Positions 1 through 9,202 are shown, numbered from the stretch's first letter. The stretch: 64,000 bases of DNA from Bacillota bacterium (GCA_023399055.1 JAEWQV010000014.1:248001-312000); one strand, 5' to 3'. Program-made: numbers and translations. Notes: a model not told the origin generated them from the letters alone.

Positions 1-621
1 TGTTACCCAAGTCCTGCCTTTGATTTACTAGATGCCTTAAGTAAAAGATATCCCATCTATTATTCTTTTGGAAATCATGAGCAAAGATTTGAACACTTGG
101 ATACAGAGTCGAAAGAATATTTTTCTTGGGTGGAATTTCAAGAGAAACTTAAGAAAAAGGGTGTTATATTTTTAAATAATAAAACGATAGAACTGAAGAA
201 GCAAAAGGATAGTATTTTAATTAGTGGTATTTCAATAGGGCAAAAATTTTTTGAGCGTAGTAAAGCTCCAGAAATGGAGGACAATTATTTATCCTTGTTA
301 CTTCAAAATACAAACAGCAAGAAATATCATATCTTACTTGCACATAACCCAGTATACTTTTCAAATTATATAAAATGGGGAGCGGATTTATCCATTGGAG
401 GACATTTGCACGGTGGTATGGTTCGGCTTCCTGGATTAGGTGGAGTGATATCACCCCAAGTGAAATTTTTCCCAGCTTATAGTTCGGGTTGCTTTACCTT
501 GGAAGATAAACACATGGTGGTTTCTAGAGGTTTGGGTTCGCATTCCTTTATGCCCAGACTATTTAATACTCCGGAGATTGTTTATGTGATTATGCAACAA
601 AAAGAACAGGGGAAAGGTTGA
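1..621 (+). CDS. Metallophosphoesterase, C-terminal part (5' end outside window)
   Basis: The reading frame is open from base 1, so the gene begins upstream; 206 residues are visible. They contain three calcineurin-like phosphoesterase motifs in the right order: GNHE (visible residues 24-27), LAHNP (113-117) and GGHLHGG (133-139). These supply ligands for the two active-site metals. The family hydrolyses phosphomonoesters or diesters, and the members most like this one are often membrane-anchored YkuE-type enzymes; the anchor, if present, would be in the missing part. The substrate cannot be told from sequence. A short CACAAAA/TTTTGTG hairpin follows the stop, before scpA. Confidence 0.85.
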   Translation, partial: CYPSPAFDLLDALSKRYPIYYSFGNHEQRFEHLDTESKEYFSWVEFQEKLKKKGVIFLNNKTIELKKQKDSILISGISIGQKFFERSKAPEMEDNYLSLLLQNTNSKKYHILLAHNPVYFSNYIKWGADLSIGGHLHGGMVRLPGLGGVISPQVKFFPAYSSGCFTLEDKHMVVSRGLGSHSFMPRLFNTPEIVYVIMQQKEQGKG

Positions 622-727
622 GAGGATTTTCTTTCAGCCACAAAAAAGTTTTGTGCTTGATGTATCCAAAGTATATGTACACATTCGCACAAAACTTATT
701 TACGCAAAAATGGAGGGTATATGTAAT

Positions 728-1504
728 ATGAGTATTCCAGTAAAATTGGAAGCATTTGAAGGTCCATTGGACCTCTTGCTTCATTTAATTGATAAAAATA
801 AAGTTAACATATATGATATTCCAATTGTAGAGATTACTGAGCAGTATTTAGAGTATATTAAGCAGATGGATACCAAGAATCTTGAAATCATGAGCGAGTT
901 CTTGGTTATGGCAGCTACGTTGGTTAAGATTAAGTCAAAAATGCTGCTTCCTGTAGAAGAAAGTGAAGAAGAGGAAGCTGTAGACCCGAGACAGGAGTTG
1001 GTGGATCGCTTACTGGAATACAAAATGTATAAGTATATTTCAGAAGAATTAAAGGACAAGCAGCTGGATGCTTCACGTGCTATGTTCAAGTTACCTACAA
1101 TCCCAGAGGAAATTGCAAATTACAGAGAAGAAATTGATCCAAGCGAACTCTTAAGTGACTTGACTCTGGCGAGACTGCACGAAATATTTAAATCAATTGT
1201 AAAGAAACAAGCAGATAAAATTGACCCTATTCGAAGTAAGTTTGGTAAGATTGAGAAAGAGGATATTAATCTATCTGATAAGTTTACACAAGTTCAGGAG
1301 TATGGATTAGTACATAGAGTATTTTCATTTCGCAATTTATTAGAAGCTGCTAGCACAAAAATGGAAGTCATCGTGACCTTCCTGGCTATTCTGGAGTTAA
1401 TTAAGATTGGGAGAATATACATAGAACAGGAAATTATACTGGATGATATCAAAATCACTTATTTAGCTGATGATATCATTCAAATGGAGGAGGCAAGCTT
1501 TTAA
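728..1504 (+). CDS. scpA: Segregation and condensation protein A (kleisin)
   Basis: 258 residues. The N-terminal motif FEGPLDLLLHLI, just after the start, is the hallmark of ScpA, the kleisin that bridges the Smc heads and recruits ScpB for chromosome compaction and segregation. I place the start at the ATG at 728, giving MSIPVKLEAFEGP and a GGAGG at 712-716. The frame stays open upstream to 653, but that extension has no family similarity. The acidic middle (around residues 75-85) and the C-terminal winged-helix region are normal. The stop overlaps the scpB start by one base, so the two are translationally coupled. The partner smc is at 31661. Confidence 0.96.
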   Translation: MSIPVKLEAFEGPLDLLLHLIDKNKVNIYDIPIVEITEQYLEYIKQMDTKNLEIMSEFLVMAATLVKIKSKMLLPVEESEEEEAVDPRQELVDRLLEYKMYKYISEELKDKQLDASRAMFKLPTIPEEIANYREEIDPSELLSDLTLARLHEIFKSIVKKQADKIDPIRSKFGKIEKEDINLSDKFTQVQEYGLVHRVFSFRNLLEAASTKMEVIVTFLAILELIKIGRIYIEQEIILDDIKITYLADDIIQMEEASF

Positions 1505-2073
1505 TGGAGTTAAAAGTTATAGAAGCACAAATTGAGGCAATCTTATTCACTATGGGGGAAGCGGTTGAACTAGAGCGGATTGCCGGTGCAATCGATCATG
1601 ATGAAGAGACTACCAGAAGAATTATACATAATATGATGGATCGTTATGAGAGCGAAGAGTATGGTATCCATATCATCGAACTGGATGGAGCTTTTCAGTT
1701 GTGTACTAAGAACACAATGTATGAAACAATTATAAAGATTACACATATACCTAAAAAGCATGTTTTAACGGATGTATTACTTGAGACGTTATCCATTATT
1801 GCATATAAACAGCCAATTACTAAAATTCAAATTGAAGCAATCCGTGGGGTGAAATCAGATCACTCTGTGAATAAACTGGTGGAATATAATCTAGTATGTG
1901 AGCTTGGTAGAATGGATGTTCCAGGAAGGCCAATACTGTTTGGAACCACAGAAGAATTCTTAAGAAGCTTTGGGCTTCAGTCCCTGGATGCGCTGCCAGT
2001 TATGAATCCAGAAAAACTGGAAGACTTTAAGTTAGAAGCAGAAGAAGAGATGCAGTTAAAGCTGGATATATAA
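1504..2073 (+). CDS. scpB: Segregation and condensation protein B
   Basis: 189 residues, normal for ScpB, which forms a dimer of tandem winged-helix domains that binds ScpA in the Smc condensin. Supporting sequence: IEAILFTMGEAVELERIA at the N-terminus and LETLSIIAYKQPITK followed by IEAIRGV in the second winged helix, both typical of the family. It overlaps scpA by one base and is followed by a strong intrinsic terminator, so it ends the operon. Confidence 0.96.
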   Translation: MELKVIEAQIEAILFTMGEAVELERIAGAIDHDEETTRRIIHNMMDRYESEEYGIHIIELDGAFQLCTKNTMYETIIKITHIPKKHVLTDVLLETLSIIAYKQPITKIQIEAIRGVKSDHSVNKLVEYNLVCELGRMDVPGRPILFGTTEEFLRSFGLQSLDALPVMNPEKLEDFKLEAEEEMQLKLDI

Positions 2074-2131
2074 GAATCAGAGTCTGTGAATATGAAGAAT
2101 TTATGGTAATATTTACATTATATGATAAGCA

Positions 2132-2182
2132 AAAAGAGGGGAAATACTGACGTATAGGAAGTCAGTATTTCCCCTCTTTTTT
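2132..2182 (+). terminator. Intrinsic terminator after scpB
   Basis: A perfect 20-bp inverted repeat (2132-2151 against 2161-2180, arm ending in GGGGAAATACTGAC) with a 9-base loop runs into a T tract. It is also A-rich on the other side. Confidence 0.9.
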
Positions 2183-2254
2183 AGAACTCTCAAAGTAATG
2201 CCAAAAAGTCGCAGTAATACTAAACTTAAGGTTTAATAATAGTAAAAATAATGC

Positions 2255-2283
2255 TTGCATAGTTGAATACATTTTTGTATAAT
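2255..2283 (+). promoter_or_regulatory. Sigma-A-type promoter for the polyamine cluster
   Basis: TTGCAT (2255-2260) and TATAAT (2278-2283) are 17 bases apart. The predicted leader to speD is about 115 nt. I found no recognisable riboswitch or coding upstream frame of useful length in it. The rest of the scpB-speD gap holds only the terminator. Confidence 0.7.
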
Positions 2284-2406
2284 AGTCAATGCTGTAAATT
2301 ATGTAATGCACTAACTGCAAAGACTTTATATAAGGTTCAAATATATTGAGTTTAGTGATTAGAGCAGGGTAATAATATAGCTAACATTACATAGGGAAAG
2401 GTTGTG

Positions 2407-3219
2407 ATGATAGGGTTGGATAAAAAGCTAACACTTTATGGCTTTAACAACCTCACAAAAACACTTAGCTTCAACATTTATGATGTATGCTATGCAAAAA
2501 GTGAGAGAGAACAAAAAGATTATATTGCTTATATCGATGAACAGTACAACTCCGAACGTTTGACTAAAATTTTGGTGGATGTAACTGAGATGATTGGTGC
2601 CCATATATTAAATATTTCGAAGCAGGATTATGATCCACAGGGCGCTTCTGTCAATATTTTGATAGCAGAGGGTTCCCTTAATACTGAGGGCATTGATGAC
2701 TCCTGTAATCAAGGTAAGTTTTTGAGTGCAAAAAAAGATTCAGTGCATGCACACCTTGATAAGAGCCATGTAACAGTTCATACCTTCCCGGAACATCATC
2801 CGGATAACTCCATATCCACTTTTCGTGTAGATATTGACGTTTCCACTTGCGGAGAGATATCACCGCTAAATGCGCTTGATTATTTAATCGGAAGTTTTGA
2901 TTCCGATATTATTACAATAGATTACCGTGTTAGAGGCTTCACTAGAGACCTACATGGAATGAAATATTACATTGATCACAATATAACCTCGATTCAGGAT
3001 TATATTGATGATGTTACTTTAACAAGATATGATGCGATTGATGTCAATGTATATCAGTCGAATATCTTTCATACTAAGATGCTGATTAAGGAAATCGAAT
3101 TACAGAACTATCTTTTTAATAAGGATGTTTATGAATTACCTCCTAAGCAAAGACTGGATATTACCAACAGCCTTCGCAAGGAAATGATTGAAATTTTCAG
3201 CGGTATGAATATTTACTAG
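2407..3219 (+). CDS. speD: S-adenosylmethionine decarboxylase proenzyme (E. coli SpeD type)
   Basis: About 270 residues, matching the long SpeD form of enterobacteria rather than the short Bacillus SpeH. It makes decarboxylated SAM, the aminopropyl donor for spermidine synthase. The self-cleavage site is clear: in HLDKSHVTVHTFPE the Ser after Lys (about residue 120) becomes the pyruvoyl group. FRVDIDVSTCG and TIDYRVRGFTRD downstream are also conserved. Start is ATG 2407 behind an AGGGAAAGG site; GTG 2404 directly before it is equally possible. First gene of the cluster, followed 17 bases later by the basic amino acid decarboxylase. Confidence 0.95.
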   Translation: MIGLDKKLTLYGFNNLTKTLSFNIYDVCYAKSEREQKDYIAYIDEQYNSERLTKILVDVTEMIGAHILNISKQDYDPQGASVNILIAEGSLNTEGIDDSCNQGKFLSAKKDSVHAHLDKSHVTVHTFPEHHPDNSISTFRVDIDVSTCGEISPLNALDYLIGSFDSDIITIDYRVRGFTRDLHGMKYYIDHNITSIQDYIDDVTLTRYDAIDVNVYQSNIFHTKMLIKEIELQNYLFNKDVYELPPKQRLDITNSLRKEMIEIFSGMNIY

Positions 3220-3236
3220 ATGGAGGGGAGCGACCG

Positions 3237-4685
3237 ATGAAGTATACTCAAAACAATGCCCCCATTCATGAAGCATTATTACAGCATAAGAAAAACCGTG
3301 TTGTTCCTTTTGATGTTCCGGGTCATAAGGGCGGAAGGGGAATTCCTGAATTAACTGAATTTTTGGGAATCGATTGTCTAAAGGTGGATGTCAATTCTAT
3401 GAAGCCTCTAGATAATCTGATTCATCCGGTATCGGTAATCAAAGCTGCTGAGGAGCTGGCCGCTGAGGCGTTTAGTGCAGATGCAGCTTTTTTTATGGTA
3501 AATGGTACCACGGCTGCAGTTCAGGCAATGATTATGTCCACCTGTAAGGCTGGCGATAAAATTATTATGCCTCGCAATGTACACAGAAGTTCCATTAATG
3601 CTCTTGTCGTATGTGGTGCAATTCCGGTATATGTCAATCCAGGTGTAAACCATGAGGTTGGAATTCCACTAGGAACCTCGGTGGAGGTGCTTAAAACAGC
3701 GATCAAAGAAAATCCGGATGCAAAGGCTATCCTGGTTAACAATCCAACCTATTATGGAATTTGTTCCAACCTAAAGGAAATTGTAGAAGTAGCACATGCA
3801 AATGGAATAAAGGTATTGGTAGATGAAGCACATGGAGCACATTTTTATTTTGGAGAAAACCTTCCAATCAGCGCCATGGCAGCAGGAGCTGATATGTCAG
3901 CGGTTAGTATGCACAAGACTGGAGGCTCGTTAACCCAAAGTTCCTTCCTGCTTTGCAAAGACACGGTTGATCCAGGTTATGTAAGACAGATTATTAATCT
4001 CACGCAAACAACAAGTGCTTCTTATTTACTGCTTTCTTCTCTGGATTTGGCTAGAAAAAATATGTATTTGAACGGCAAAGAAATGGTGGAGAAGACAATT
4101 TCTCTTGCAGAATATGCAAGACAGGAGATTAATCAAATTGGCGGTTATTATGCTTTTTCTTCTGAAATTATAGATGGAGACACTGTATTTGATTTTGATC
4201 GTACAAAATTGTCCGTCCATACCACCGAGATAGGGCTTGCCGGAGTAGAAGTATATGATTTACTTCGAGATGAGTATGGAATACAAGTTGAATTTGGTGA
4301 CATTGGCAATCTACTTGCAATTATCAGTGCAGGTGATCGACCCTTTGAAATTGAACGACTCATATCCTCCTTATCAGAGATAAAGCGAATCTATGGTAAG
4401 GACAAGGTTGGAATTCTCAATCATGAGTATATAGATCCAGAGGTAGTTTATTCACCCCAGCAGGCATTTTATAGCGATAAAAAGTCGGTGCTATTAAAGG
4501 AAGCTGCAGGGCATGTAGCAGGGGAATTTGTAATGTGTTACCCACCGGGAATCCCAATTTTGGCACCAGGGGAACGTATTACGAAGGATATCATTGATTA
4601 TATTGTATATGCAAAGGAAAAGGGAAGTTCTATCACCGGACCCAAGGATATGACTATTGAACATATTAATATTATAGATTTCTAG
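3237..4685 (+). CDS. speA: Orn/Lys/Arg decarboxylase, Bacillus SpeA type
   Basis: 482 residues, the length of Bacillus SpeA/YaaO rather than the long inducible enterobacterial enzymes. It is a fold-type I PLP enzyme: Lys227 in SMHKTGG should bind PLP, and DEAHGAH (196-202) holds the Asp that contacts the pyridine nitrogen. N-terminal VPGHKGGRG and C-terminal YPPGIPILAPGE are family signatures. It supplies a diamine precursor for the aminopropylation genes around it. Arginine (to agmatine), ornithine (to putrescine) or lysine (to cadaverine) is possible; sequence alone does not decide. No agmatinase or agmatine deiminase gene lies in the window. A GGAGGGGAG site precedes the ATG. Confidence 0.9.
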   Translation: MKYTQNNAPIHEALLQHKKNRVVPFDVPGHKGGRGIPELTEFLGIDCLKVDVNSMKPLDNLIHPVSVIKAAEELAAEAFSADAAFFMVNGTTAAVQAMIMSTCKAGDKIIMPRNVHRSSINALVVCGAIPVYVNPGVNHEVGIPLGTSVEVLKTAIKENPDAKAILVNNPTYYGICSNLKEIVEVAHANGIKVLVDEAHGAHFYFGENLPISAMAAGADMSAVSMHKTGGSLTQSSFLLCKDTVDPGYVRQIINLTQTTSASYLLLSSLDLARKNMYLNGKEMVEKTISLAEYARQEINQIGGYYAFSSEIIDGDTVFDFDRTKLSVHTTEIGLAGVEVYDLLRDEYGIQVEFGDIGNLLAIISAGDRPFEIERLISSLSEIKRIYGKDKVGILNHEYIDPEVVYSPQQAFYSDKKSVLLKEAAGHVAGEFVMCYPPGIPILAPGERITKDIIDYIVYAKEKGSSITGPKDMTIEHINIIDF

Positions 4686-4704
4686 AAAGGACAGGTGTTA
4701 GTCT

Positions 4705-5556
4705 ATGGAGTTATGGTATTCTGAGCATCATACAGACCATGTACGATTTTCCTTAAAGGTGAAACGGGAGCTATTTAATCAGCAAAGTGATTTTCAGCAG
4801 ATATCCATTTTGGACACAGTGGAATTTGGACGAGCTCTTACTTTGGATGGCTGCCTCATGGTAACAGAAAAGGATGAGTTCATTTACCACGATATGATTG
4901 TTCATGTTCCAATGGCCACGAATCTTGGTATTAAGAAGGTACTTGTGATAGGTGCAGGAGATGGCGGAACGATTCGTGAACTAACTCGTTATCAAAATAT
5001 AGAACACATTGACATGGTAGAAATTGATGAAATGGTGGTTGAAGCTTGTAAACAACATTTACCTCAAACTGCTTGCAATTTAGATGATCCCAGAGTTCAT
5101 ATCTATTATGAAGATGGCTTGAAATTTGTTCGTCGTAAATCAAATGAATATGATTTGATTTTAGTCGACTCCACAGATCCCTTTGGACCAGGGGAAGGAT
5201 TATTTACAAAAGAATTCTATGGTAATTGCTATAATGCACTTAAAGAAGATGGGATCTTAGTTAATCAGCATGAGAGTACGTATTATGAGGCTTATGTAGA
5301 AGCTATGAAGAGAGCGCATCAAAGAATTAAAGAGACCTTTCCCATTGCACAGGTCTATCAGGCGCATATACCCACCTATCCGTCCGGTTACTGGTTGTTT
5401 GGTTATGCATCTAAAAAGTTTAACCCTTTAAGTGATTTGCAAGAAGAGAAATGGAATGAGCTTGGTTTACAGACAAAATATTATAATACAAACCTTCATA
5501 TAGGGTGCTTTGCTCTTCCCAATTATGTGCTAGAGCAATTACAGGATAAGCTATAG
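4705..5556 (+). CDS. speE: Spermidine synthase (polyamine aminopropyltransferase)
   Basis: 283 residues. SpeE moves the aminopropyl group from decarboxylated SAM to putrescine. Visible motifs are GAGDGG (83-88, cofactor binding), VEIDEMV, and DSTDPFGPGEGLF from residue 155, in which the aspartates bind the diamine and act in catalysis. The N-terminal YSEHHTDHVRFSLKV strand domain is standard. It lies 19 bases after speA. It is followed not by another coupled gene but by a 189-bp palindromic element, after which the second spermidine route begins. Confidence 0.95.
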   Translation: MELWYSEHHTDHVRFSLKVKRELFNQQSDFQQISILDTVEFGRALTLDGCLMVTEKDEFIYHDMIVHVPMATNLGIKKVLVIGAGDGGTIRELTRYQNIEHIDMVEIDEMVVEACKQHLPQTACNLDDPRVHIYYEDGLKFVRRKSNEYDLILVDSTDPFGPGEGLFTKEFYGNCYNALKEDGILVNQHESTYYEAYVEAMKRAHQRIKETFPIAQVYQAHIPTYPSGYWLFGYASKKFNPLSDLQEEKWNELGLQTKYYNTNLHIGCFALPNYVLEQLQDKL

Positions 5557-5570
5557 ATGGCAAAAGTTGA

Positions 5571-5759
5571 TTAGAGTGTCAAAAGCCAATCTAGTCTATA
5601 TATGATGAATAAGCCCGCATCTATATCCATCTGGACTTGCCTTACCATTCCATGAATTACCTAAAAAGAAGGTAATTCATAGATGCCGGTCTGCGCCATC
5701 TGGATATAGATACAGTCATATTCATCTCTTTCGGTTTAGGAAGGCTTTTGACACTCTAA
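5571..5759. repeat. 189-bp nested palindromic element, full copy
   Basis: Outer arms are a perfect 17-bp inverted repeat, TTAGAGTGTCAAAAGCC at 5571-5587 and its reverse complement at 5743-5759. Inside are further paired arms: GATGAAT/ATTCATC, TCTATATCCA/TGGATATAGA, and a central hairpin ATGAATTACC/GGTAATTCAT. Diverged half copies occur at 50288 (right half) and 53634 (left half). It could be a MITE-like element or a folded RNA between two parts of the polyamine cluster. No protein is encoded. Confidence 0.85.
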
Positions 5760-5822
5760 ACAAATTAATAAATAATAGGTAGTAAAGTTACCTAGATAAT
5801 ATACGTATTAGGAGGATTTAAA

Positions 5823-7028
5823 ATGAGTAGAGTTTTAATCATTGGCGCCGGAGGCGTAGCAGGTGTTGTTCTTCATAAATGTTGTCAGAACTCAGAGGTT
5901 TTTGAGGAAATCTGCATTGCCAGCAGAACTGTATCAAAATGTGATGCCCTGAAAGCACAGGTAGAGGCAAAGGGGTACAAAACAAAGGTTACCACAGCAC
6001 AAGTGGATGCAGATAACACAGAGGAAGTAATTGCATTAATTAACCAGTACAAACCAGAATTAGTTATAAATGTAGCACTTCCTTATCAGGATCTTACTAT
6101 AATGGATGCATGTTTAGCTACAAAGGTGGATTATTTGGATACCGCTAACTACGAGCCAAAGGATACTGCTAAATTTGAATACAGCTGGCAGTGGGCATAT
6201 AGAGAACGTTTTGAAAAGGCAGGAATTACAGCAGTTCTTGGCTGCGGTTTTGACCCTGGTGTTACAGGTGTATTCTCTGCTTATGCCTTAAAGCATTATT
6301 TTGATGAAATCCATACCTTAGATATTCTTGATGCCAATGCAGGCGATCATGGTTATCCTTTTGCTACAAACTTTAATCCAGAAATTAATATTCGTGAAAT
6401 AACGGCACCAGGCAGCTACTTTGAAAACGGTGAGTTCCATGAGACAGAGCCACTGGAGATAAAGAGAGTATATAACTTCCCAGAGATTGGACCAAAGGAT
6501 ATGTATTTATTACATCATGAAGAAATGGAGTCTCTTGCCTTAAATCTTCCTGGTATTAAGAAAATCCGCTTCTTTATGACTTTCTCCGAGCGTTATATTA
6601 CACATCTACGTGTACTAGAGAACGTTGGGATGACATCGATTGAACCAATTGATTTTGAAGGAAAGCAGATTATACCTCTTCAGTTCTTAAAAGCGGTACT
6701 TCCTGACCCTGCATCTTTAGGACCTAGAACCAAGGGTAAGACAAATATTGGTTGTATTTATACCGGTGTGAAAGACGGTAAAGAAGTAAGCTATTACGTA
6801 TACAATGTATGTGACCATGAGGAATGTTACCGTGAGGTTGGTTCCCAGGCAATATCTTATACCACCGGTGTACCAGCTATGATTGGTGCCATGATGGTAT
6901 TAACCGGACAATGGAAGAAACCAGGCGTATACAATGTTGAAGAATTTAATCCGGATCCTTTTATGGAGAAGTTAAATGAATGCGGTCTTCCTTGGAAGGA
7001 AAGCTTCGCACCAGAGATGGTTGAATAA
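5823..7028 (+). CDS. Carboxynorspermidine/carboxyspermidine dehydrogenase (saccharopine dehydrogenase family)
   Basis: 401 residues with an N-terminal Rossmann motif GAGGVAG (8-14) and the overall layout of the saccharopine dehydrogenase family. Members of this length beside an NspC-type decarboxylase are carboxy(nor)spermidine dehydrogenases. They reductively join aspartate beta-semialdehyde to putrescine (or diaminopropane) using NADPH. Residues such as GCGFDPGVTGVF (about 140-151) fit that subgroup. A true saccharopine dehydrogenase of lysine metabolism is the alternative; the next gene argues against it. GGAGG lies 8 bases ahead of the ATG. The gap from speE holds the palindromic element. 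Confidence 0.88.
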   Translation: MSRVLIIGAGGVAGVVLHKCCQNSEVFEEICIASRTVSKCDALKAQVEAKGYKTKVTTAQVDADNTEEVIALINQYKPELVINVALPYQDLTIMDACLATKVDYLDTANYEPKDTAKFEYSWQWAYRERFEKAGITAVLGCGFDPGVTGVFSAYALKHYFDEIHTLDILDANAGDHGYPFATNFNPEINIREITAPGSYFENGEFHETEPLEIKRVYNFPEIGPKDMYLLHHEEMESLALNLPGIKKIRFFMTFSERYITHLRVLENVGMTSIEPIDFEGKQIIPLQFLKAVLPDPASLGPRTKGKTNIGCIYTGVKDGKEVSYYVYNVCDHEECYREVGSQAISYTTGVPAMIGAMMVLTGQWKKPGVYNVEEFNPDPFMEKLNECGLPWKESFAPEMVE

Positions 7029-7064
7029 TACCTGATTTACTAGGATTACGAAATGGAGATTGGA

Positions 7065-8198
7065 ATGAATTTTGATAAAATGACTGTTCCTACACCGTCC
7101 TATGTGGTGGAGGAGCAGCTCCTGATAAAAAACTGTGAAATATTAAAGTCCGTTATTGACCGAACTGGCTGTGAAATTTTGCTTGCGCAAAAGGCTTTTT
7201 CCATGTATAGCACCTATCCTCTTATCGGTAAATACTTAAGCGGAACAACCGCTAGTTCTTTATTTGAAGCAAAGCTCGGTTATGAGGAAATGGGCAAGGA
7301 AACGCATATTTTTTCACCAGCTTATCGTGAAGACGAGTTTGATCAAATTCTTGAAATCTGCGATCATATTGTGTTTAATTCAATACAGCAATGGGAGAAA
7401 TATAAGTCCAAGATAAGGAACAGCCCAAGAAAAATATCCTGTGGTTTACGTATTAATCCCGAATATGCCGAGGTTGAAACAGAGTTATATAATCCCTGTT
7501 CCATAGGTTCAAGGTTTGGAATTACCATTGACAAATTGCAAAAGGCTGACTTAACAGGAATTGATGGACTGCATTTTCATACCATGTGTGAACAGAACTC
7601 CGATGTTCTGGAACGTACTCTGAAGGTTGTAGAAGAGAAGTTTGGAACTCTGATGCATGACATGAAATGGATTAATTTTGGTGGTGGACATCATATTACC
7701 AGAGATGACTATGAGATAGAAACCTTAATTCAATGCATTGAAACAATTAAGAATAAATATGAGGTGAAGGTATATCTTGAGCCAGGTGAAGCGATTGCAC
7801 TGAATGCCGGGTATTTGGTAAGCACTGTACTTGAACTTAATGATAATGGTATGGAATTAGCGATTTTGGATACTTCTGCATCTTGCCACATGCCTGACGT
7901 ACTTGAAATGCCTTACCGACCAAGAATTATTGGTGCTGGAGAGCCAGATGAGTATCCATATACCTACAGGTTAGGCGGTCCAACCTGTCTATCTGGAGAT
8001 GTAATAGGAGATTACTCCTTTCCAGAGCCTCTTAAGATTGGGGATAGACTAGTATTCTGTGACATGGCTATCTATTCTATGGTAAAGAACAATACCTTTA
8101 ATGGAGTTAATTTGCCTTCCATTCTTTACAACACAAAAGAAAGTGGAATTAAAACTATCAAGCAGTTTGGGTATGAAGATTTTAAGGGTAGATTATAA
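7065..8198 (+). CDS. nspC: Carboxynorspermidine/carboxyspermidine decarboxylase
   Basis: 377 residues, alanine racemase-fold (type III) PLP decarboxylase. It removes CO2 from carboxyspermidine or carboxynorspermidine, the product of the preceding enzyme. TPSYVVEEQLL near the start and ILLAQKAFSM, with the PLP Lys at residue 43, are typical of NspC. HFHTMCEQ, GGGHHITRDDY and YLEPGEA line the cofactor and substrate site. The ATG at 7065 is preferred because an upstream in-frame ATG at 7053 is part of the TGGAG ribosome binding site. It ends the cluster; a terminator follows at 8288. Confidence 0.92.
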   Translation: MNFDKMTVPTPSYVVEEQLLIKNCEILKSVIDRTGCEILLAQKAFSMYSTYPLIGKYLSGTTASSLFEAKLGYEEMGKETHIFSPAYREDEFDQILEICDHIVFNSIQQWEKYKSKIRNSPRKISCGLRINPEYAEVETELYNPCSIGSRFGITIDKLQKADLTGIDGLHFHTMCEQNSDVLERTLKVVEEKFGTLMHDMKWINFGGGHHITRDDYEIETLIQCIETIKNKYEVKVYLEPGEAIALNAGYLVSTVLELNDNGMELAILDTSASCHMPDVLEMPYRPRIIGAGEPDEYPYTYRLGGPTCLSGDVIGDYSFPEPLKIGDRLVFCDMAIYSMVKNNTFNGVNLPSILYNTKESGIKTIKQFGYEDFKGRL

Positions 8199-8287
8199 AT
8201 TGCATAATATTATTATGTAAACCAACTATCAAGAATTATATTTGCAATATAAAATACACTTTAGTAAGTTAATTGCTATAAAGGAAG

Positions 8288-8330
8288 AGGCTTTTGCTAA
8301 CAGTAGAAACTGTAAGCAGAAGCCTTTTTT
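8288..8330 (+). terminator. Intrinsic terminator after nspC
   Basis: A 17-bp stem (8288-8304 with 8309-8325, AGGCTTTTGCTAACAGT arm, G-T pairs allowed) around an AGAA loop is followed by a T run. It also lies downstream of the convergent uppP gene. Confidence 0.85.
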
Positions 8331-8383
8331 GATTCATGACAAGTAATACAACATGCTTTTTTCTCAATCATGTTTATTAATAT

Positions 8384-9202
8384 TTAAACCTTTAATACAA
8401 AATATCCTATTACAACTACACCTAAGACAATTCGATACCACCCAAAGGGTTTAAAATTATTATTCTTAATAAAATCCATTAGATACCGTATTATAAATAC
8501 AGATACTACAAAAGCGACAATCATACCTGTAAGCAAGATAACTATTTCGCTACCTTGAAAAGCAAAACCAAACTTAAATAGCTTTAAAGCACTTGCTCCA
8601 AACATAATTGGTATGGATAAGAAGAAGGAATACTCGGCTGCTATGAAACGTGACGAACCAAGAATTATCGCACCAAGTATAGTAGCACCGGATCTTGAAG
8701 TACCCGGGATAAGCGATAATACTTGAAACATACCTATTAAAAATGCTGTTTGATAAGTAAGCTCGGAAAAACTAGTTATCTTATCGCTTTTATTTCTATT
8801 CCTATTTTCTATTACAATAAAAAGAATACCATAGAGAATCAAGGTTATGGCAACTGTTTGATAGTTATACAAATGTTCATCCAACCAATCATCAAATAGA
8901 AAGCCTAAGATAGCAGCGGGTAGTGCACCTACAACAACTTTAAACCAAATGTTCATGGTATCCATTCTTTCTCTGGGTGTCTTCTTTAGAGATAACGGGT
9001 TTAATTTATTAAAGTATAATATTACAACTGCAAGAATTGCACCCAACTGTATTACAACAAAAAACATTTCCTTAAAAGCATCAGAGGCTTTTAATTGTAT
9101 AAAATTTTCTACTAAAATCATATGACCGGTGCTGCTAATCGGTAACCACTCGGTAATTCCTTCCACAATCCCAAGAAAAATTGCTACTAATATTTCTCTC
9201 AT
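8384..9202 (-). CDS. uppP: Undecaprenyl-diphosphatase UppP/BacA
   Basis: 272 residues from the ATG at 9202, which has GGAGG 6 bases upstream; the frame is open to 9247 without family similarity. It dephosphorylates undecaprenyl diphosphate, recycling the lipid carrier for peptidoglycan, and its overproduction gives bacitracin resistance. The two catalytic signatures are present: EGITEWLPISSTGHM near residues 14-28 and PGTSRSGAT around the middle. Several hydrophobic segments make it an integral membrane protein. It is divergent from the BlaI/M56 pair, so shared control of the intergenic region is possible. Confidence 0.96.
   Translation of the reverse strand: MREILVAIFLGIVEGITEWLPISSTGHMILVENFIQLKASDAFKEMFFVVIQLGAILAVVILYFNKLNPLSLKKTPRERMDTMNIWFKVVVGALPAAILGFLFDDWLDEHLYNYQTVAITLILYGILFIVIENRNRNKSDKITSFSELTYQTAFLIGMFQVLSLIPGTSRSGATILGAIILGSSRFIAAEYSFFLSIPIMFGASALKLFKFGFAFQGSEIVILLTGMIVAFVVSVFIIRYLMDFIKNNNFKPFGWYRIVLGVVVIGYFVLKV

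Noticed and set aside
781..1089. Minus-strand frame of 102 codons inside scpA
   Set aside because: It is antisense to an intact, clearly identified gene, has low-complexity Ser runs and no ribosome site.
2284..2406. Possible SAM or polyamine riboswitch ahead of speD
   Set aside because: The leader shows no conserved core of any riboswitch class I can recall; only short AUG-stop triplets are present.
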